Positions 35,501 through 46,101 of a stretch of DNA of 64,000 nt are shown here, piece by piece. Under the pieces are notes generated by a model, which was not told the origin of the DNA, made no database searches, and saw only the letters and a program-made list of their open reading frames with translations. A program made the translations under genes and the position numbers. The DNA is from Tilletiaria anomala UBC 951 (lineage: Eukaryota > Basidiomycota > Exobasidiomycetes > Georgefischeriales > Tilletiariaceae): assembly GCF_000711695.1 (NCBI RefSeq), contig NW_013547005.1:62001-126000 (forward strand), read 5' to 3'. Position 1 is the stretch's first letter, and each line of letters begins with the position of its first letter.

Positions 35501-37243
35501 GCGCGACAGACGAACGAGTCGGACGCGCCATTTGATATCAAGGAAGAGGCAGAGACGTGGGCGCGACTGTGCGAGCGTTGGCGCTACGACGACGATGCAG
35601 GTCGATGGGCAGGCCTTGGCCTGACCGGCCTAGGCGGCATGGAGAACGACGGGGAAGCTGTGATCGACGACTTTGATCAACGGTTTCTTAAGTATCGTAT
35701 GTACCTGCTGGAAGAAAGCGACTTGCTTAAGTTGCAGACCGACCTCAGCCACATCATGGCTGCCCAGGCTGCAGTTGAGGTACCACTGCCACCCGCGCCG
35801 CCTCCAGCATCAACTATGCAGTCCGCAGCGGCAGCGACAAAGAATCAACAATCGCTATCGCAACAGGCCATGCTTTTACAGCAACAGCAGCAACAGCAAC
35901 AGCAGATGGCGGCACAGGTGCGGGCAGCAGTCACAGCCAATGCCATGACAAACGTCATCCGTCAACCACCCGCGACTGGCAGCGGTCCATCGCTCTTGGC
36001 TCTTCAACAGCAGCAGCAATTGCATCGGCAGCAGCTACAGCTAGCCTTACAGCAGCAGCAGCGAAACTCGGCGGCAGCTGCAACAGCAGCGGCGGCGTCG
36101 GCAGCATCTCAGAGCTCACCCGGCACGCCTCGAGCAACCGCAGCGGGCCAGCGCGGGTCCATGAGTGGTGGGCAGCCACAGTTGCAGCAGCAGCAGCCGC
36201 ATCCATTATCGCAATCCTTCAGCGTCAACAGCGCGACTGGAGCGCTGACACCTCAGCAGATTCAAATGCAGCAGGCAGCTCTCCTAGCCTTGCAGCAACA
36301 ACAACAACAGCAACAGCAATCACAGGGGCAGTCGCAAAGTCAGCAACATGTCCAACAAGCTGGACAGCAACAGGCGAATCGCGGCGCGACTGCTGCGACC
36401 CTGAGTCAGGCTACTGGTGTGCAGTTTCCAAATGTCTTCCCCATGCCAGTGCCCAACGGAGTGGTTGGGGCTGCCAATGGCCAGCTACAAGGACAGATGC
36501 AACAAGGTAGCTCGAGTCCTAGTCCCGCACCTGGTGTCAATGGAAGCTCGCCTCATATGAATGCAGCGCTGGCAGGTCAGCAACGTGTGAATGGGGCGAA
36601 TGCGGCCTTACTTCTGCAACAGCAGCAGCTTGCGGCGGCCGCAGCAGCGGCGGCTGCAGCCGCAAATAATCAGCTGTCGAATGGCGGAAATACACCGCAT
36701 GGTCTGCCTGCCGCAAGTGCAGCACAGATCCTCGCTATGAAAGCGGCTTTGGCTCAGAGTCCGCAATTGCAACTCAAGCTGCTGCCGAATCGAGCGATGC
36801 AGATTGCACAGGAGGGCAACCAGAATGGCAACAACAATCTGCAGAACCTTCAGCTCAGCTCCCAGGCAGCGCTGATGCAGAGTCTCATCGCGAAGCAGCA
36901 AGCTCAGCAACAACAACAGCAACAACAACAGCAACAACGTGCCCAGCAAGGTGTACATATGCAAGGCCGTGCGAGTCCGCAATTCCAACAGGGTTTTAAC
37001 AGCATGCCGAATATGAGCGGCGCCGGCAGCGTCTCGCCTTTACCTGCAGGAGCGCACTTGCCGAGCCCTGCCATGGCAGCCGCTCAGCTCCAGCAGCATC
37101 TAGCACAAGGCTCGCCTGTTGCCGCGTCGTCCCCGCAGATGGGTCGTAACACACCTGGTGGCACGCCGCAGCCGCACCACCGGCAGCCATCGCAAGGCGT
37201 CGGCGGGCAGGCAGGCTTCAATGGCGGCTATGGCAGCGGCTGA
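32542..37243 (+). CDS. EPL1: Enhancer of polycomb-like protein Epl1 (NuA4 subunit)
   Basis: Epl1 anchors the Esa1 acetyltransferase core (Piccolo) within the NuA4 histone H4/H2A acetyltransferase complex. The model is join(32542..32587,32876..33012,33428..37243), 1332 residues. A 46-base first exon (MVVRSRYKKLTNREK) joins to LIVHRGPLEADNAIV and then EHHLQAALSSNQLATDGAP. The EPcA domain continues with AYHIPTPDAKDVLSN, YVRFSNTVEDKIQGPSYCLD, FEAYTAERCPLLHLN, IYPWWEIRKKDREGKPITPL, DPYVCFRRREVKTMRKTRKT, and ELVAQRERTKWALLGQD. From about residue 870 the protein is rich in Gln, Ala and Ser, with several uninterrupted Gln runs to about residue 1240. The two introns (288 and 415 bp) are far longer than others in the window. 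Family identity is secure; the first exon is inferred from splice sites and the basic N-terminus. Confidence 0.9.
32688..32725. repeat. CG-rich inverted repeat in EPL1 intron 1
   Basis: The left arm CTCGCGCGCGCGCGGGCA and the right arm TGCCTGCGCGCGCGAG are nearly perfect reverse complements around a four-base loop. It could form a hairpin of about 16 bp in DNA or pre-mRNA; the alternating CG is also Z-DNA-prone. A second CG run lies near 33089-33102 in intron 2. Confidence 0.6.
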
Positions 37244-37575
37244 TTGCCCTGCGGCACATGCGTCGACCCCGTACATCTGATGCTGCAACGCGCGAGCGTC
37301 GCTCTTGCAGCCACAGCCACGGCATCAACATCTGGTGTGGCGAAAGCAAATATCGACTCAACAAACGGACGTCTACCTTCGTAAACCCCTTTCCTGCGCG
37401 CGTCAGAACCTATGAGATTCCATTGAGCGCCTGTAAGGATGATATTATGCACTCTCAATGAAGCAGCCTTCTTGAGTGTTCCTCTTTTAAGACTTTGTGG
37501 TGACCTATGCTATGCTACAGTTAAGTATTCGTGGGCGTTCCTTTTCGCCATGGGGAGGGCTCATGCTTGCGAGTG
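37244..37575. other. Convergent spacer, EPL1 / RAD51D-like
   Basis: This spacer lies between the 3' ends of two converging genes. Nothing beyond presumed 3' processing signals is seen. Confidence 0.4.
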
Positions 37576-39474
37576 TCATAAAAGAGCAGGTGAGTCCAAC
37601 AAGCGCGTTCCATCGGACGAGTACGTCGTCCAGCGGCCTTTGCCTCCTCTACTGGACTCGAGCACCTCGAGGATGTGCGTGCGCATACCGGGGCCCTGCT
37701 CGGCGATGGCGCTGACCAATTGGCACTCGGCCTCGCTCGCATCTGTTGCTGCGTCGCTGCCGGAGCGCAGCGGTGCTGCAGCAGAGGCAGCAGCAGCGCG
37801 CACCTCGTGCTCGAACGCTTCAGCGCCGCACTTGGAGACGCCGGCGCTGGTAGCGAGATGCGCAGCTGCGAATGCGGATGCGGAGGATGGCGAGACGTGT
37901 GTGAAGACCGCGTTGCCGCGCGACACCCACAGCGAGGCGTCGAGCATGTGGGAGAACGAGGCGCCTAGGCTCGGACAGTTCTTGTTGTTTCCGAAGCTCG
38001 AGAGCGGGTTGTACGGCAGCGAGGCGAGTGCGCTGTTGATGAGCTGCGGTGGGAGGGAAGGTGGAGAGTTTGGAGATCAGCGTTCAGTGCGGTCGAGGGG
38101 CGCTTGTAGGATGGAGGAGCTCGGGGGGACGCACATATACGCGGACGCTCGCAGTCCTCGCGACGCGGACCATGTGTCGGCAGAGATGCTGAAGATCCGC
38201 CTGCACACTCGTCTTGGTCATGCCAGGCAGGAGCTGCAGGGCCTCCTCGTCGTTGAACAGTCGCTGGACCTGGTCGATGACAATTGCCTGGATGGGCAGC
38301 GAGGATGATTGCGAGTAGGCTGCTGCTTTGAGTGGATCAGCAGGCAGCGCTGGCGGCGATGTCAAGAGAGCGTCGACCAGCTCGATGATTCCGTCGACAT
38401 TGGTGCACGTCTCGATGCCAAGCCTATCCAGCGGGTCGTATTCCTCTGCGATCTTCTGCCGCTTCACGGCTCTCTGCGCCTTCTCTTCGTCTTCGCCCGC
38501 TGCATCCGTACGTGCGCTCTCTCCCAGCAATGCATCGCAGATGTGCAGGGCCTTGGCTGCCACGTGGAGGCGGGCAGCCTCTGCGCGCTTGTGCAACTCC
38601 GCTTCCGCGAGCGGCTGTGATGATCGCAGTGGCACGCCGATCCACAAGGCGCGCGTGGCGGTGTGAGCGCAGAGCGAGCGCATGAGCGCATTGAGCACGA
38701 GCTGACGCGAGCAGCAGGGTGAGCGATGGTGCGTGGAGTGGCACGGTCAGCGGCGCTGCATGGACACTCGAGCGATCGGAGCAAAAAATAGAGGCGTACC
38801 GTCTTTCTCCCCGATGCCTTTGTTCCTGCAACTTGGACAACTTCCTGCGGGACACACAAGCTTGACGCATCCTGCATGTCGTTGGGCAGACCGGCCATGA
38901 GCAGCTTGGAGATGGCCGTCGGCAAAGCAAAAGCAGGCACAGCCGAGCACTCTTGCATCGCCATCAGGTTCTCTGGTGCGGTTGCCGTTGTCTGCTGAAT
39001 ATGCATGCCGCTCAAGAGGGCCTCGGAGCCGCGTTGAACGGGAGGGGAGAGTGCTTGAATGGCGAGCTCGCGCAGTGATGCGAGGCGCTCGAGGAACGTG
39101 GAGAGTATCAAGTGATGCGCATCGTCGAAAGCACCGGTGGCCGCGCCGAGACCTTGCTGCTGCTGCTGCTGTCCAAGGTAGGCATTGGCACTGTCGAGCA
39201 GCACGTCCTGACCTTCGCGATCAGCACGGCCGCCGCGGAACAGGTCTCCGACGACGAGGTGCTCCGCGGCCCGGATGCCGTGTCGTGCAAGCACGTCGAG
39301 CAGCTGCTCCGCCTCGGCGCTGAGCTCCACCTCCACCTCGATCTCTATCTGGGATGGGCCGCGGTGCGCGTGACTGCGTGCACTGCCTCCACTCGCAGGC
39401 CGACCACTGGCGACGGCCCAGGCCCTGCCACGCGACAGCAGCAAGCTGCGCAGGGTGGTTGGGTGGGGATCCAT
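37576..39474 (-). CDS. Rad51/RecA-family recombinase paralog, RAD51D-like
   Basis: Probably a Rad51 paralog acting in homologous recombination in the nucleus. The model is complement(join(37576..38043,38141..38701,38800..39474)), 567 residues. The N-terminal part has LARHGIRAAEHLVVGDL, similar in layout to the helical domain of RAD51D. Then comes LLMAGLPND and a P-loop-like segment, VVQVAGTKASGRKT, split from LVLNALMRSLC by an intron. A Walker-B-like strand LPIQAIVIDQVQRLF is followed by DLQHLCRHMVRVA and, near the C-terminus, GNNKNCPSLGASFSHMLDAS, typical of the family end. The P-loop reads GxxxxGRKT, one residue longer than the canonical GxxxxGK[T/S]. It could instead be the ortholog of another paralog such as Rec2 or Rad57. 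The superfamily is fairly sure, the exact paralog is not. A Gln run lies near residue 105. Confidence 0.65.
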
Positions 39475-40382
39475 GCGGGGGCGGGGCGCGGATCAGGACA
39501 GGACAGCTGTTGACTCATGCGCGGGCCAGTATTGAAGCTGCGCATCCACATCGGGCGCACGAACCAACGAAGAACAAGGGTGTCAGAGGCGAGCAGCTTG
39601 GGGAACCCTCGCTCCTCCCTCCCCCCTGGCCAGCCTCGCCTTGTGCCCCCTTTCAGCGACCTGGCCCTGCTGACCAATCATTGCGTTCGACAGAAGGAAC
39701 GCGCAAGCGCTTCTCTCTCTTTCACGGCGATAAGCGAGATGAGGTGAACGTCAACGTATTTCGACTCGCGTGGGACATAATGAGGTGGTTGACGTTTTCA
39801 GCACAAACACCACGGTGACGACAGCGCCGCGTGGTATTGCTAGGGCTGTCCTGGAAACCGTGTGGGCCCTCGGCCGGAAACCCGGGAACCCTAGTAGGTC
39901 CCCCGGTCTGGATTGCAGGGCCCAGCCGTTCCGGGTTTTTCCATGTACTTTAATCCCCCAGATCCGTAGTCTGGAGGCATCGTGTGGAGCCGATCTAACA
40001 GTCTCTCCATCTTTTCTAGCGAAATACGAGATAGGCACATAGGAAATTACCGGAAATTGCCGAGGCTCGATTTCGAGCAGCCACTTTCGGGAGAGACTTT
40101 ACATGGGTTTCCGGGCGGATTTTGTGCACTGGGCCAGGTATTTGCAAGGGTTCCCAGCCAAGTCTAGGATATAATGCACCTCATCTCCAGCGTGTGGTTG
40201 CAACATGGCATTCTACAACAAATACAATATGAGAGAGCGAGCAAGCAAGCTAAACTAGTAGCTGGCACCCACTTTCACCACGACCCCGCCCCTTGTACAC
40301 ACGCCTCGCCGCTCTCTCTCCATCACACACAGAGCAGCGCTATCAGCTGTCGCGCTACGCATCGCGCGACACCCGGCCCAGC
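39475..40382. promoter_or_regulatory. Divergent promoter region, RAD51D-like / HECT ligase
   Basis: This 908-bp spacer lies between outward-facing genes. It carries several GGAAA/CCGG-rich short motifs around 39880-40100 that I cannot assign. No gene-like frame is convincing. Confidence 0.4.
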
Positions 40383-43300
40383 ATGGACTTCAACTTCACC
40401 GGTATCGCCAAGTCCCGACCAGCCATCAACCTCGGCGGCCAGCTCTCCTCGCAGACGTCCGCATCGCTCGCCGCCAACGCACGGCAGCAGCGGCAGCAGC
40501 GAGAACAACTGCGCCGCAAGGAGGCCGCTGCGCAGACGGTCCAGCGCGTCTGGCGCGGTCGCCGTGCGGCCGAGTGCACACGACGGGGCTGGGAGGCGGA
40601 CCTGGGCCGTCTGCTTGCAGAGATCGAGGCGCGAGTGGCGGCTGAGGGCACGCTGGCTTGCCGCTCGACAGAGGTTCGAGATCAATGGCTCGCAGCGACG
40701 TCACTTTTAGTCTTTGCCACCAAGGCCAAAGCGGAACACGTCGTCGTGGACAACTCTGGACGCCTCGAGAGATGGTGTCGCCTAGCGTTGACTCCAATGT
40801 CAAGAGCCTCATCAGCTTCTGCTTCCACCGCTACAGATGCCGATGCGGCAGACACACAGCTCCCTGTTGTCTTGTATTCATTCTTTGAGAGTACCTCTAC
40901 GGCGCGATTTGATGAAGCGCGATGGCGCGCTTTCTTCTTGCTCAGCTCGGTCGCCCGCCGGCTAGAGGCTGCCGTGCAGAACCCCACACTAGCAAAAGGC
41001 AGTCAAATGGCATGTTGCACGTTTTTCAAGACGTTGTTATTTTTGGCAGGCCAAGATCCAGGGACGGAGAAAGCGCTGAGAACGATCCAAATCGCGTCTC
41101 CACGACCCGACGTGAAATGCGGCATGGACCAGCGTCTGGTCGGCCGCCTGCTTCGGCAAGGCGCTTGGTTCAGCTCGTTGCGCAGGCATCTTCTGACACA
41201 TGCGAGTACAGCCTTATTGACCTTGCATGCGCGTATCGCTGACTCTCCTGGCTCCGTTGCCCACTCCTACATTCAGTCGGTGGACCGCAAAGCGTCGCCT
41301 GATACGGTATCGCTCTGCATCCAGCTCTGTTTCGCACCGTTTAAAGTCTTCACTTCTCCGACGCAGACAGGCGCAAGCGGGACCTCTCGGGCGAATCCAA
41401 TCGCTATCGAGGCAGATGCAGGCGCAGACGCCGATCCGACAGGCCTGTTTCCGAGTCCTGCCGAAGCATACAGACTCGCTTTGCGGCAGTTCACCGAGCA
41501 GATCATGACGATTCCGCTCCTTCCCAAACGCATACCGCTCAGCAGCCTTACTCAGCTGGTGGCAGCATCGCCATTCAATGGGATCGTAGGACAGCTGTCT
41601 TCGAGCGACACACTGACCCTGTGCGACCTACACGTGGTTGAACAGGCGCATCTGCTCGCCAACTTCCTCGCACTCAGCGCGGGACGCGTGCCGCATATTA
41701 CTGACGGCAAGACTCTCAAGGCGTACCTGGAGAGCCTGACGGCGATGCAAGATGCCGTTGCGGACAGCAACGTACTGGCGCACATCCCTGCGTCGGCGCG
41801 CAGGCAGGAAAGGGGCAAGGGCAAGGCGGGCGTTGCATCTACCCCACCCGCCTCGGCTGCTGCTGGCGGACAGGGTAAGAGGATGAGAGCTGCTGTTGAA
41901 ATGATCGAGGACGAAGAAGAGCGCGAGCATGGGCATATTTACCTCGCTGCTGGACATGGAGATCAAGCCATGGCACCTCCGGGCGCCTCTACCGGCGCCG
42001 TAGCCGCCACGGAGCAGGAGCAACTCGACGACCAGACGTACAGATCGCTCCTAATCCTCCCGTCGCTGACACACATCAACGCGATCGTGGCCGCTTCCAA
42101 CCGCTTCAGCGCTTCTAGCCGTCCAGCACTCTTCCGCTTCCTCACATCCACGCTCAATGCCGGGTGGCCGATCGACATCCGGGACGACATGCTCAGCAAC
42201 ATCTTGTACAGCAACAGCAACCCGGCCGCGCCACCAGGCATGGCAGCGGCAGGCGGTGATGCGGCACGAAGCGCCGCATCAGCGACTGGCGGCCTGGTCC
42301 GCGAAATCTGGCGCGGCTGGGTACGTGCGAGCCCGCTCGCGACGCGCCTTACAGCCAGCGGCGGCGGAACGGATGCGGTGCCGGTCACTTCACAAGCAGG
42401 TGCTTCCAGTGGACTTGGCGGGGATGCGGTCGGGGCGGACGTCAAAGCGTTCCTTGGCACGTTGGGCGATCCGGCGCTAGCGAATGAGTGGCCTGCGTTG
42501 ATTGTCCTCTGCGAGCTGTACAGTCGCACGCTGCTTACTGTTGGCGATGACGAGTTCTATCCGCCTAGCTCGGCGTCACCATCCTCTTCGTCGCCTCTGA
42601 GAGATGCCGTCACGGCTCCTTTGGCAGCCAGCCGGGTTCTGGTTTCGCCTGCTTCTGCTTCTAGCGGCGGTTCATCGAGGAACCCGCTTAGTCTCGACGA
42701 GGTCGTCAGCCTCAGCGCGCTGCTGCGGAATCTGACCTTCGCCATGTATTGGCACGAAGGCAACGGCTCGCTCGCGACGTTGCAGCCAATCGTGTCGGGG
42801 CTTGCCGCCAGCGGCGCTAAGCGAAGCCAGCCGCCAGCGGGGGTCGCAACAGGTGGCGCATCCGGCACGAGTGTGTCGCCCTTCGCTCCAGCGCAACAGC
42901 AGCAGCAGCATGTGAACGAGCCAGACTGCCTTCCAGGCATGAAGATGTCGCTGCTCAGCTTGCGGACCCTCTTTACAAAGCTCCTGCAGCAGCTCTATGC
43001 GCGCGATTCACGGAGGGAGTTTACGCCAGAGGGCCACTGGCTCATGGTGAGCCAGTTCGACATGCAGGCGTTCATCCAGACCGTCATCATGGAGGAGACC
43101 GAACTTGCTGGGCCCGCGGCCGGAACGGCAGCGACAGACCAGGTGGAAGAGGAAGACGTGGACGAAGATGGTGATCGGAGGATGGGTGCTGGCGCGCAAG
43201 CGCACAGATTGGCAGCCAATACCCGGAGCGACAATATGGACGGCGGAGATTCGGACATCCCGGCCCTGCCCGTGTCAATTCGCCTTCGTGCCCGGCGAGG

Positions 43301-44561
43301 CAGGACACAGGGATTGACGGCTCGCACGCTCGCGTTCCTCAGTCCGAGGCTTGGCGTGCTGAACAACATACCTTTTGTCATCCCGTTCGAGGTGCGTGTC
43401 GAGATCTTCCGCCAATTCATCCGCAATGACGCACAGCGCCTTGGTATCGAGCAGCATGCGTTCATGCGTCCGCGTCGGCACAGGATCAAAGTCCGGCGTG
43501 GGCACGTTGCCGACGACGGGTTTGCACAGCTCAATCTACACGGCGATATGCTCAAGCATCCTATCGAGATTGCGTTCATCGATGAGTGGGGACAGGAAGA
43601 GGCTGGCATCGATGGAGGCGGCCTGTTCAAAGAGTTCTTGACCTCCCTCGTCAAGGAAGTATTTGATACCGATCGCGGCTTGTGGTGCGCGACCAACGAG
43701 CAAGAGATATACCCTAACCCGCACTCGTACGCGCAGACGCCTGAATCGCTCGAGTGGTACACCTTCCTCGGACGCATCCTTGGCAAGGCCATGTACGAGG
43801 GCATCCTTGTTGATGTCAAGTTCGCGAGTTTCTTCCTCAGCAAGTGGCTCGGTAAGCAGTCTTACCTCGATGACTTGTCCAGCTTGGGCAGCCTTGACAA
43901 AGAACTCTACAAGGGCTTGATCTACCTCAAGAATTATCCTGGCGACGTCGAAGCGGATCTGGCGCTCAACTTTACCGTGACAGATGAGGAGTTCGGCGTG
44001 CAGCATACAACCGAGCTGGTCCCTGGCGGCTCTTCCATCGCCGTCACGCGGGAGAATCGTTTGTCGTACATTTACCGCGTCAGCCACTACCGCCTGACGG
44101 CACAGATCGCACGGCAGTGCCGCGCCTTCTTTAACGGGCTGAGCGAGATGATCGACCCGAGGTGGCTGCGCATGATGAACAGGGAGGAACTGCGAGTCAT
44201 CGTCAGCGGCGCCGATCAGCCGATCGACATTGACGATTTGAAGGCGAACACGGTGCTTGCCGGCTACCACGAGAAGGACCTCGCCGTCGAGTACTTTTGG
44301 AACGCGCTCGCAACGTTCGACGACACAGCACGCAGGGCGCTGCTCAAGTTCGTCACTTCGTGTCCGTCGCCTCCGCTCCTCGGCTTCTCGCAGCTCAACC
44401 CTAAGTTCGCGATTCAGCATAGCAGTGATGATAGTTCGAGGCTGCCGACGGCGAGCACGTGCATCAACCTGCTCAAGCTCCCACGCTATACCAGCCAGGG
44501 GCAGTGCTTGGAGAAGCTGAGGTACGCGATCCAGGCGAATTCTGGATTTGATCTGTCGTGA
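40383..44561 (+). CDS. HUL5: HECT-type E3 ubiquitin ligase, HUL5/UBE3C family
   Basis: This proteasome-associated E3 extends ubiquitin chains. It is one exon of 1392 codons, unusual here. The start is the ATG of MDFNFTGIAKSRPAINL, the conserved opening of the family, and the IQ-like motif AAAQTVQRVWRGRRAAEC follows at about residue 45. The middle has low-complexity Ala/Ser/Gly linkers. The HECT domain occupies about residues 1000-1392: PFVIPFEVRVEIFRQFI, HPIEIAFIDEWGQEEAGIDG, GLFKEFLTSLVKEVFD, YTFLGRILGKAMYEGILVD, ELVPGGSSIAVTRENRLSYI, and the active-site stretch LPTASTCINLLKLPRY, with the thioester cysteine at about residue 1360. The protein ends 32 residues later, as is usual. Identity is secure; the symbol follows the yeast homolog. 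Confidence 0.93.
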   Translation: MDFNFTGIAKSRPAINLGGQLSSQTSASLAANARQQRQQREQLRRKEAAAQTVQRVWRGRRAAECTRRGWEADLGRLLAEIEARVAAEGTLACRSTEVRDQWLAATSLLVFATKAKAEHVVVDNSGRLERWCRLALTPMSRASSASASTATDADAADTQLPVVLYSFFESTSTARFDEARWRAFFLLSSVARRLEAAVQNPTLAKGSQMACCTFFKTLLFLAGQDPGTEKALRTIQIASPRPDVKCGMDQRLVGRLLRQGAWFSSLRRHLLTHASTALLTLHARIADSPGSVAHSYIQSVDRKASPDTVSLCIQLCFAPFKVFTSPTQTGASGTSRANPIAIEADAGADADPTGLFPSPAEAYRLALRQFTEQIMTIPLLPKRIPLSSLTQLVAASPFNGIVGQLSSSDTLTLCDLHVVEQAHLLANFLALSAGRVPHITDGKTLKAYLESLTAMQDAVADSNVLAHIPASARRQERGKGKAGVASTPPASAAAGGQGKRMRAAVEMIEDEEEREHGHIYLAAGHGDQAMAPPGASTGAVAATEQEQLDDQTYRSLLILPSLTHINAIVAASNRFSASSRPALFRFLTSTLNAGWPIDIRDDMLSNILYSNSNPAAPPGMAAAGGDAARSAASATGGLVREIWRGWVRASPLATRLTASGGGTDAVPVTSQAGASSGLGGDAVGADVKAFLGTLGDPALANEWPALIVLCELYSRTLLTVGDDEFYPPSSASPSSSSPLRDAVTAPLAASRVLVSPASASSGGSSRNPLSLDEVVSLSALLRNLTFAMYWHEGNGSLATLQPIVSGLAASGAKRSQPPAGVATGGASGTSVSPFAPAQQQQQHVNEPDCLPGMKMSLLSLRTLFTKLLQQLYARDSRREFTPEGHWLMVSQFDMQAFIQTVIMEETELAGPAAGTAATDQVEEEDVDEDGDRRMGAGAQAHRLAANTRSDNMDGGDSDIPALPVSIRLRARRGRTQGLTARTLAFLSPRLGVLNNIPFVIPFEVRVEIFRQFIRNDAQRLGIEQHAFMRPRRHRIKVRRGHVADDGFAQLNLHGDMLKHPIEIAFIDEWGQEEAGIDGGGLFKEFLTSLVKEVFDTDRGLWCATNEQEIYPNPHSYAQTPESLEWYTFLGRILGKAMYEGILVDVKFASFFLSKWLGKQSYLDDLSSLGSLDKELYKGLIYLKNYPGDVEADLALNFTVTDEEFGVQHTTELVPGGSSIAVTRENRLSYIYRVSHYRLTAQIARQCRAFFNGLSEMIDPRWLRMMNREELRVIVSGADQPIDIDDLKANTVLAGYHEKDLAVEYFWNALATFDDTARRALLKFVTSCPSPPLLGFSQLNPKFAIQHSSDDSSRLPTASTCINLLKLPRYTSQGQCLEKLRYAIQANSGFDLS

Positions 44562-44651
44562 CTGTCATGTAATGGCCTCTCGTCTTGTACTCCCTTCCTT
44601 GTCCAGAGCATCTCGCTCGAGGGGGGTTGTCAAATGCAGCACTCAGGGCTC

Positions 44652-45452
44652 TCAGACGTGCCGGCAAAGGACGAATTGGGCACAGACAATAATTGTTTCA
44701 GACATGAGCAACACCGAGCGATAATTGCAACTATGCGGAACCCCATGTAGCCTCATGCCTTGCACAAATAGCGCTTCACGCACTTCTTCGCTCATCGCTT
44801 CCGCATTCTCGTTCATGAAAGCTGCGAACTTCTTGTTGAGTCCGCTGAGTGTCATAGGCACGGCGCATTGTATGGAAAGTGGCCATTATGCTCGTAACGT
44901 AGCACCAGTTCAGTGGGGAATCAAGGTATCTTTCGGCACCTGATAGAAGGTTGCATTCGTTACGTGAGACGTGCGGACAATCGCTTACAGAGTCGGGCCC
45001 ATGAGGCGCATCGATGCATCATTGGGCCCTTCCATTGGCGAATATCGAGGAGCAGAGGGCGACGAAAGGTTGCCAGCATGAGCACTCCCCCTGGCATGCG
45101 CTACTGAACGCACCTTCAAATTTAGGCTCAGGGAGAGGATGCACCTTGTGGGCTTCCTGCACGCGCACACCGTATGCAAACCGCCCTTGCGTCCTTTGTA
45201 TTTCATAATTGTGAAGAACGACCTCTGGCGAATGGTTTATGCGAAAGAGTTCGTCGGTGAATGCTCCGGTGTACGGCCCGATCAACGGAGGGTAAGGGTA
45301 CTTGCTGCCGGACAGTGTGGTAGAAATACGCTGGGGTCGAGTTTCGCGCCCGACTTCAACTGAGACGCTTCTGCTGCCATTCTCCGCGCAGCGGCAGCCA
45401 ACGAGAGAAGCACGATTGTGCAAGCAGAACATCTAAAACGAGAGTTCATCAT
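44652..45452 (-). pseudogene. Possible broken secreted-protein gene
   Basis: From an ATG at 45452 the frame opens MMNSRFRCSACTIVLLSLAA, a good signal peptide, but stops after 56 codons. A second frame directly downstream has protein-like sequence (YPYPPLIGPYTGAFTDELFR, then VVLHNYEIQRTQGRFAYGV), ending at a possible GTGCGT donor near 45111. Further on, LNKKFAAFMNENAEAMSEEV at about 44770-44850 looks like an exon. The frame change near 45310-45340 leaves no room for a normal intron, so I call it a likely pseudogene. It may be an effector-like or other small secreted protein. I recognise no family. Confidence 0.3.
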
Positions 45453-46101
45453 AGGCACGATTGCAAGTGTTAACCACAAGACAGCACTGAACGCTGGGTG
45501 ACGACAGCAAACGCCAAACAGCTTGTTCTCGGCAATAGCAGCGACGTGTGCAGACGGCAAGGATCTGCGCAAGCAACCTTTACAATCAAGAATTGGATAG
45601 AGCGACACTTGTCTGAAGTCAGTCGAGTCCGGGTCTGCCCGTCATACATGTGATGTGGCGAGAATGATCTAGGATGGCACATGCTTCTGCACATTGAGTG
45701 ATATGTACAACTTCTAACGCTATGCACTCTTGGTAGTCCGGCGTCCTAAGGGCGGAAATTCGATTTTCTAACACAGGACCTAGGAGGCTCCTCTGAGGCT
45801 GGCTTTCGGGCCTTCAGGAACATACATAATTGGTCCTTTGTAGGACACGGGATTCGGGATTAGATAGATAGTTGGGGATTCTGGTGTGATCAGAGAACTG
45901 CGCGGATACGTGTGATGTGATGCACAGAGAAGCCTGTGGGCTGAATAAAGCTGCGGCGGAAGAGTGCGGGTCTCATGTGTGAACTCCCCGCACTGACCCA
46001 AGGGATGCATTGCATACACAATACATTCTCTGTTGCCCTACATCATTTCCATCCCCTCCTCATCATCAGCTCCGTATCAACAGCCGACGAACAACATCAA
46101 G
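45453..46101. promoter_or_regulatory. Spacer, promoter side of RPL8
   Basis: This stretch includes the promoter and 5' leader of RPL8. A pyrimidine-rich stretch just before the start (46028-46075, TTCC/CCTCCTC) resembles leaders of ribosomal protein genes. No gene is seen. Confidence 0.4.

Noticed and set aside
37439-38308. 289-codon plus-strand frame over the RAD51D-like gene
   Set aside because: It is antisense to exons with conserved protein features on the minus strand and has no coherent domain.
42995-44420. Two long minus-strand frames (282 and 294 codons) under the HECT ligase
   Set aside because: They mirror the GC-rich HECT coding sequence and have no recognisable translation.
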